A stretch of DNA of 7,440 nt from an uncultured Myxococcales bacterium (GTDB taxonomy: Bacteria; Myxococcota_A; Bradymonadia; UBA7976; UBA1532), in contig CALBMW010000140.1 of NCBI GenBank assembly GCA_937896275.1, positions 1-7,440 of the forward strand, written 5' to 3'. The position numbers were made by a program, and so were the translations under genes. The first letter of the stretch is position 1, and the number at the start of each line of letters is the position of its first letter. This document shows positions 4,116 through 7,440 of this stretch, piece by piece. The notes under the pieces are model-generated. The model saw only the letters and a program-made list of their open reading frames with translations. It was not told the origin of the DNA and made no database searches.

Positions 4116-6415
4116 CGCCGCCGCCGCCGCAGGCCCAGCAGGCCCACCAACAGCGCGCACGCCACCACCGGCGACGGCCCGTCGGTGGCCTCGCAATCGC
4201 AGCCATCGCCCTTGTTGGTGGTGTCGTCCGCCCCGCCGTCGTCGTGGCTGCCCAGCTCGCCGCCGTCGTTGTCCTGGTCGTCGCCCGGCCGGCGTGGCCC
4301 CGTGTCGCCGCCGCCGCCATTGCCGGGCCCGGCGTCCTCACCCGCGCCGCCCTCGCCCGGGATGAGCGGCTGGCGGTCGTCGCCGTCCAGGATGCCGTCG
4401 TCGTCGGTGTCGGGGTCGAGCGGGTCCGTCTCACCCGGATCCAGCGATCGGTTGCCGTTGCGGTCCTCGGCCCCGTCGAAGAGCCCGTCGCTGTCCGAGT
4501 CCGGGTCGTTGGGGTCGGTCTCGCCGTTGTTCACCTCGCCGTTGCGGTCGAAGTCCTCGACGCCGTCGGGCAACTCGTCGCCGTCGCTGTCGGGGTTGGT
4601 GGGATCGGTGGGGTTGCGACCCCGCAGCTCGAGGAAGTCGCTGAGGCCGTCCGCGTCGGTGTCGGGGTTGGCCGGATCGGTCTCGCCCGGGTCGACCACG
4701 CCGTTGCCGTTGACGTCCTCCTCGTCGTCCCCGAGGCCGTCCGCGTCCGCGTCGCCCGTCTCGTCGGGCTGCCCGATGCGAATCAGGCCCACGGCCTCCT
4801 GGCAGCGGCGGCAATCGGCCGTCTCGGCGCGCACGACGTCGCCCACGACCCAGGTGTCGAAGACGAGCGGCACGTCCTCGAGCCGGGCGTCGGCGTTCTC
4901 GCGCATGGGCTGGCGCCAAACCCGGCGCTGCTGGTCGCCGCCGTCCGCGGGGATGCGCGAACCGTCGGGCAACACCTCGATCGCGTCGCTCGCGTCCACC
5001 AGGTCCGCCTCGGTCCGCACGGCGGTGTCGTCCCAGAACATGCGCGCCGGGACGCGGTCGCCGCCCGCCTCGCGCTGCTCGAACACCACGAAGCCTTGGC
5101 TGTTGTCCTCGATGTCCAGCATCGGGAAGTGCGTCTCGGCGGTGATCAGCTCCACGCGGAACGCGTACTCACCGTCGGGCAGCGGCGCGCCGTCGGGCCC
5201 GCTGCCGTCCCAGGCCACCTCATTGAAGCCGATCTGGGTGCGCCCGGTGAGCTGGGCGTCCCGCGCGCCATCGAAGACGCCGTCGCCGTCGATGTCGATC
5301 ACGACGCGGTAGGTGCCGCGCACGTTGGCCATGAAGCTGAAGGCGCCCGTGTCCTGGACGCCGTCGCCGTCGGGGCTCAGGCTCGGGGTCCCCGCCTCGT
5401 CCTGGAACACCAGCTCCTCGAGCGTCGGCGTCGGCGCCGGCTCGGGGGCCGGATCGGGGAACCCGAGGTAGAGCTGATAGCCCGAGAACACGCGCTGCAG
5501 GGCGTCCTGGCCGTAGAACGCGCAGGCCCCCTGGGCGTCGGGATCGCCGAACTGGCACCAGCTGCGGCTGGGGTGATCCTCGAGGCCGCGGTTGTTGGCC
5601 ACGATGCTATAGCGGAAGCCGCGAAACTCGTTGAAATCAATCACGAAAACGCGCGCGCCGGTCTCGACGGCCGCGACCACGAAGTAGTCGGTGCTGCTGG
5701 CGAGGTCGAAGTTGTGGGCGTTGAGCAGCCACTGCCGCGCGTGCACGCGGCCGCCGTCGACGGGGGCGCCGTCGGGCCGCACCACCTCGACCTCGAAGTA
5801 GCGGGTCGTCGTGCCGGCCTGCTGGAGGGTCTCGAGCTCCCCGGCGAAGTCCATCGACCACGTGCCGGGCGTGTCGGCGACGATCTCGATCCAGTCGCGG
5901 GTGGGATCGGCGGCGTTGCAGTAGCCGAGGTCCGGCGTGACGGCGAGGGGGCGGGCGCATTGGCCCATCTCTTCGCCTCCCGCGGCCGGGGCCAGGCCGT
6001 CGCGCGTGACGCAGCGCTGCCCCATCGGGCACACCAGGTCGTCGGCGCAGGCGAGGGCGTCGGGCGCAAAGAGCAACACCTCGGCGCCCCGCCGCGCCTC
6101 GGTCACCGGGTTGGGCTCGCCCGCGGGCGCCAGGTCGATGAGCACCTCGCCCACGGGCGGCTCGCGGCGCCCGTCGTCGCTGGTGCAGATGCGCAGCGTC
6201 TCACCCGCCTCGGCGACATCGACCTGGATGGTGCTCTGCTCCTCGAGGCCCTGCGTCAGGCCCAGCTGGGGGGTGCCCTCGGGCCGCGCGGCGGCGCCGG
6301 TCGGCCACGCGGCGGCCCAGACCAGCGCGGTCAGCCACGGCGCGGTGCCCGCCTTCGCCGGGCGCGCGCGGCCCCCGCTTGTTCGCAGCCTGCGTGGGCT
6401 TGCCGATCCGATCAT
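4112..6415 (-). CDS. Secreted TSP3-repeat surface protein with MYXO-CTERM anchor
   Basis: This 767-residue multidomain exported protein has an Arg-rich n-region followed by a hydrophobic stretch at 24-43, likely cut after AAA43. Residues 44-320 hold cysteine-rich, beta-looking sequence (Cys77, 123, 129, 135, 153, 166, 287 and 298) that I cannot assign to a family. A Pro-rich hinge lies at 321-331. An FlgD-like Ig module spans about 343-426, from SLSPDGDGVQD to WDG...PLPDGEYAFRVEL. It contains an EF-hand-like loop, DIDGDGVFDGARD, at 374-386. A CX2C pair lies at 535/538. Thrombospondin type-3 calcium-binding repeats occupy about 555-683, then an Asp/Gly-rich linker to 737. The tail is the MYXO-CTERM signal: GCDC (738-741), a membrane segment (747-762) and five Arg. 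Surface anchoring follows from that family. The start at 6415 has AGGAGG 5 bases upstream. The adjacent ATG at 6418 is only 2 bases away. The stop overlaps the lipoprotein start. Confidence 0.9.
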   Translation of the reverse strand: MIGSASPRRLRTSGGRARPAKAGTAPWLTALVWAAAWPTGAAARPEGTPQLGLTQGLEEQSTIQVDVAEAGETLRICTSDDGRREPPVGEVLIDLAPAGEPNPVTEARRGAEVLLFAPDALACADDLVCPMGQRCVTRDGLAPAAGGEEMGQCARPLAVTPDLGYCNAADPTRDWIEIVADTPGTWSMDFAGELETLQQAGTTTRYFEVEVVRPDGAPVDGGRVHARQWLLNAHNFDLASSTDYFVVAAVETGARVFVIDFNEFRGFRYSIVANNRGLEDHPSRSWCQFGDPDAQGACAFYGQDALQRVFSGYQLYLGFPDPAPEPAPTPTLEELVFQDEAGTPSLSPDGDGVQDTGAFSFMANVRGTYRVVIDIDGDGVFDGARDAQLTGRTQIGFNEVAWDGSGPDGAPLPDGEYAFRVELITAETHFPMLDIEDNSQGFVVFEQREAGGDRVPARMFWDDTAVRTEADLVDASDAIEVLPDGSRIPADGGDQQRRVWRQPMRENADARLEDVPLVFDTWVVGDVVRAETADCRRCQEAVGLIRIGQPDETGDADADGLGDDEEDVNGNGVVDPGETDPANPDTDADGLSDFLELRGRNPTDPTNPDSDGDELPDGVEDFDRNGEVNNGETDPNDPDSDSDGLFDGAEDRNGNRSLDPGETDPLDPDTDDDGILDGDDRQPLIPGEGGAGEDAGPGNGGGGDTGPRRPGDDQDNDGGELGSHDDGGADDTTNKGDGCDCEATDGPSPVVACALLVGLLGLRRRRR
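4115..4204 (-). other. MYXO-CTERM sorting signal (C-terminal 30 residues)
   Basis: The tail has the three parts of the Myxococcota sorting signal: a Gly-Cys motif (GCDC), a hydrophobic segment of about 16 residues (PVVACALLVGLLGL) and a terminal cluster of five Arg. In this family such tails are known to be processed by myxosortase-type proteases and to leave the protein at the cell surface through the Cys. The Arg codons (CGG CGG CGG CGG CGA) run directly into the start of the lipoprotein gene. Confidence 0.92.
4367..4753 (-). repeat. Thrombospondin type-3 calcium-binding repeat array
   Basis: Five tandem units begin with DxDxDG-type motifs (DADADG, DTDADG, DSDGDE, DSDSDG, DTDDDG). Unit lengths are 30, 24, 30 and 30 residues, with a final partial unit of about 15. 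The 30-residue units carry a second acidic motif of the form D-x-N-G-N/E ending in GETDP. The Asp spacing fits known calcium coordination in TSP3 repeats. The 24-residue unit (585-608 of the protein) lacks the second Asp/Asn loop and has LRGRNPTDP instead. Confidence 0.88.
5138..5389 (-). other. FlgD-like Ig module with inserted Ca-binding loop
   Basis: The segment opens with SPDGDGVQD and closes with WDG, PDG and PLPDGEY, the signature of FlgD-type Ig-like modules found in many secreted bacterial proteins. At the point where such modules usually read like IYD..GRLV, this one has DIDGDGVFDGARD, which fits a calcium-binding loop. The boundaries are approximate. Confidence 0.6.
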
Positions 6416-6420
6416 CATCG

Positions 6421-6426
6421 CCTCCT
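6421..6426 (-). promoter_or_regulatory. Ribosome-binding site of the MYXO-CTERM protein gene
   Basis: AGGAGG on the minus strand lies 5 bases before the ATG at 6413-6415 and only 2 bases before the ATG at 6416-6418. The spacing favours the second ATG as the start and argues against the longer frame that opens at 6475. Confidence 0.75.
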
Positions 6427-6436
6427 GGAGTTCGCC

Positions 6437-6462
6437 GCGGCGCCAACTTGCCCTGGCGCCGC
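6437..6462. promoter_or_regulatory. Perfect 9-bp inverted repeat between divergent genes (candidate operator)
   Basis: GCGGCGCCA (6437-6445) and TGGCGCCGC (6454-6462) are exact inverted copies around an 8-base centre, ACTTGCCC. The repeat lies in the roughly 90-base spacer shared by the surface operon and the rightward barrel gene. The -35 candidate for the rightward gene is in the centre, and the right arm is in the promoter spacer. This is a typical place for a dimeric repressor. The same sequence could also form a hairpin in the leader of the leftward operon. Confidence 0.5.
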
Positions 6463-6476
6463 AAAACGCGTTCAAT
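6448..6476 (+). promoter_or_regulatory. Candidate sigma70-type promoter for the rightward barrel gene
   Basis: TTGCCC (6448-6453) and TTCAAT (6471-6476) are 17 bases apart, and each matches four of six consensus positions. The -10 falls in one of the few A/T-rich patches of the spacer. Transcription would start near 6483, about 25 bases before the ATG. No comparably good promoter was found for the leftward operon. Confidence 0.35.
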
Positions 6477-6492
6477 CCTACGCGCCAGCGGG

Positions 6493-6498
6493 GGAGGA
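6493..6498 (+). promoter_or_regulatory. Ribosome-binding site of the rightward barrel gene
   Basis: GGAGGA, inside a longer GGGGAGGAAA, is 9 bases upstream of the ATG at 6508. It supports a rightward gene that has no stop codon in the window. Confidence 0.65.
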
Positions 6499-6507
6499 AA
6501 TCAGCCC

Positions 6508-7440
6508 ATGAATCGCCGCGCGCAGGTGCTTTGCATCGCGCTGCTCACGACGACGGCCGGACCGGTCGCCGCCGAGGTGCGGCCGTCCGATCTCGTCCGA
6601 CCCGCCAACGCCGCGAGCTACGGCCCCGGCTACGGGCGCCGCGTGACCAGCTACCAGCTCGAGATCGGCGCCTTCTCGGGCAGCGCGGGCGACGAGGATC
6701 GCTTCGCCGTCGTGCCCCTCATCCGCGTCACGCAGCCGGTCAGGTCCGACGAGGTCGAGCTCATCTGGGGCTTCAGCGGCTTCTCGCGCAGCGGCCCTGC
6801 CGCCGAGAACCCCGAGCAGAGCGTCGATCAGAGCAGCGTGCGTCTGGCCAACCCCTACCTCTGCTACCAGTGGGTCTGGCGCGAGTTGCCCTACCAGATT
6901 CGGGTCGGGGCGGGCCTCACCGCGCCGCTCGCCACGCTGCGCACCGAGAAGAGCGCCGACACGCTGGTCGACCTCGAGGCCCTCGCCATCACCCAGGCCA
7001 TGCATGGCATGCAGGAGTTCTTCCTGTGGACGCCCGAGACGATCTCGCAGGTGATCCACGTCGACGCCTACATGCGGCACCACTTCGGCCTGGTCTGGGG
7101 TGGTCAGGCCAACCTGGCCAACCAGTATGGCTTCAACGACGACTACGGCAACGGCTACCAGTTCGCGGCCGAGGTCGACCTCGAGCTGGCCTTCGAGCTG
7201 GAGTGGGCGCGCTTCGCGGTGCGCGGCATCTACTTCACCGCGCCCACGAGCGACGCCGACGACACCGATCAGATCTCGGTCGAGCCCGACCTGCGGTTCC
7301 GTCTCGGCGCGGTCGATCTGTTCGTGCGCTACACGCTGCCCATCGACGAGCCCTTCGGCTTCGGCCTCGACGACGGCAAGGTCTGGGGCGCCCACATCGG
7401 CGTCTCGACGCCCACCGAGCGCCACCTGCCCGCGGCACCC
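6508..7440 (+). CDS. Probable outer-membrane barrel protein, C-terminus cut by window end
   Basis: The reading frame is open for all 311 codons to the last base, so the gene continues beyond the window. A signal peptide is clear: MNRR, a hydrophobic core (VLCIALLTTTAG) and cleavage expected after PVAA22. The mature protein has many alternating hydrophobic/polar stretches that read as beta strands, for example YQLEIGAFSG (49-58), EVELIWGFSGF (82-92), YQIRVGAGL (129-137), FEVEW-like FELEWARFAVRGIYF (229-243) and VDLFVRYTLP (269-278). Acidic loops lie between them. This resembles outer-membrane transport or porin-like barrels, but no family is recognised with confidence. A helical insert with several Met (AMHGMQEFF, 164-172) is notable. 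The frame on the opposite strand (7425-6478) has no signal peptide or domain and is a shadow. The gene is divergent from the surface operon across a short spacer with an inverted repeat. Confidence 0.85.
   Translation, partial: MNRRAQVLCIALLTTTAGPVAAEVRPSDLVRPANAASYGPGYGRRVTSYQLEIGAFSGSAGDEDRFAVVPLIRVTQPVRSDEVELIWGFSGFSRSGPAAENPEQSVDQSSVRLANPYLCYQWVWRELPYQIRVGAGLTAPLATLRTEKSADTLVDLEALAITQAMHGMQEFFLWTPETISQVIHVDAYMRHHFGLVWGGQANLANQYGFNDDYGNGYQFAAEVDLELAFELEWARFAVRGIYFTAPTSDADDTDQISVEPDLRFRLGAVDLFVRYTLPIDEPFGFGLDDGKVWGAHIGVSTPTERHLPAAP

Noticed and set aside
3399..5312. 637-residue plus-strand frame, Ser/Pro-rich in its second half
   Set aside because: The Ser/Pro runs are the complement of the Asp/Gly codons of the TSP3 and linker region, so it is a shadow frame.
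4244..6511. 755-residue plus-strand frame opposite the surface protein gene
   Set aside because: It is Val/Ala/Gly/Arg-biased with no signal, motif or domain, while the minus strand encodes clear TSP3 repeats and a MYXO-CTERM tail.
6997..7008. 12-bp palindrome GCCATGCATGGC
   Set aside because: It lies inside the barrel coding region and encodes ordinary residues (A-M-H-G). No partner sites were seen, so chance is the simplest explanation.
6478..7425. 315-residue minus-strand frame at the right edge
   Set aside because: It has no signal peptide or motif. The opposite strand has a ribosome-binding site, a signal peptide and a continuous strand-rich frame.

Overview
The window is very GC-rich, with strong G/C preference at third codon positions. 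It contains one protein with a MYXO-CTERM sorting tail, lipoproteins and outer-membrane barrel candidates. Together these point to a myxobacterium-type organism (phylum Myxococcota, formerly Deltaproteobacteria). The MYXO-CTERM tail is the strongest clue. No rRNA, tRNA, CRISPR array, insertion sequence or phage gene was seen, and no gene-free stretch exceeds about 205 bases.

Left part (1-442, minus strand): the N-terminus of a lipoprotein runs off the left edge. Upstream of it, on the same strand, is a 90-residue single-pass membrane protein with a twin CX3C cysteine pattern. A 204-base divergent spacer (443-646) separates these from a plus-strand pair.

Centre-left (647-2460, plus strand): a ketopantoate-reductase (PanE/ApbA) family oxidoreductase overlaps by ATGA with an exodeoxyribonuclease III / AP endonuclease. 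The reductase keeps the Rossmann motif and the catalytic Lys/Asn. It has lost two other residues that are normally conserved, so its substrate is uncertain.

Centre and right (2494-6415, minus strand): three genes with overlapping stop and start codons form one tight cell-surface operon. In transcription order they are a 767-residue secreted protein, a 272-residue lipoprotein and a 267-residue outer-membrane barrel candidate. The 767-residue protein has cysteine-rich N-terminal domains, an FlgD-like Ig module, five thrombospondin type-3 calcium-binding repeats and a MYXO-CTERM anchor. Neither of the other two was recognised as a known family. This operon is the best candidate for something undescribed: a calcium-stabilised surface protein made together with its own lipoprotein and barrel.

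Right edge (6508-7440, plus strand): a further barrel-like exported protein is transcribed away from the operon and runs off the window. The roughly 90-base divergent spacer holds a perfect 9-bp inverted repeat that encloses a plausible -35 element. This suggests a local operator for the barrel gene, and possibly for both directions.
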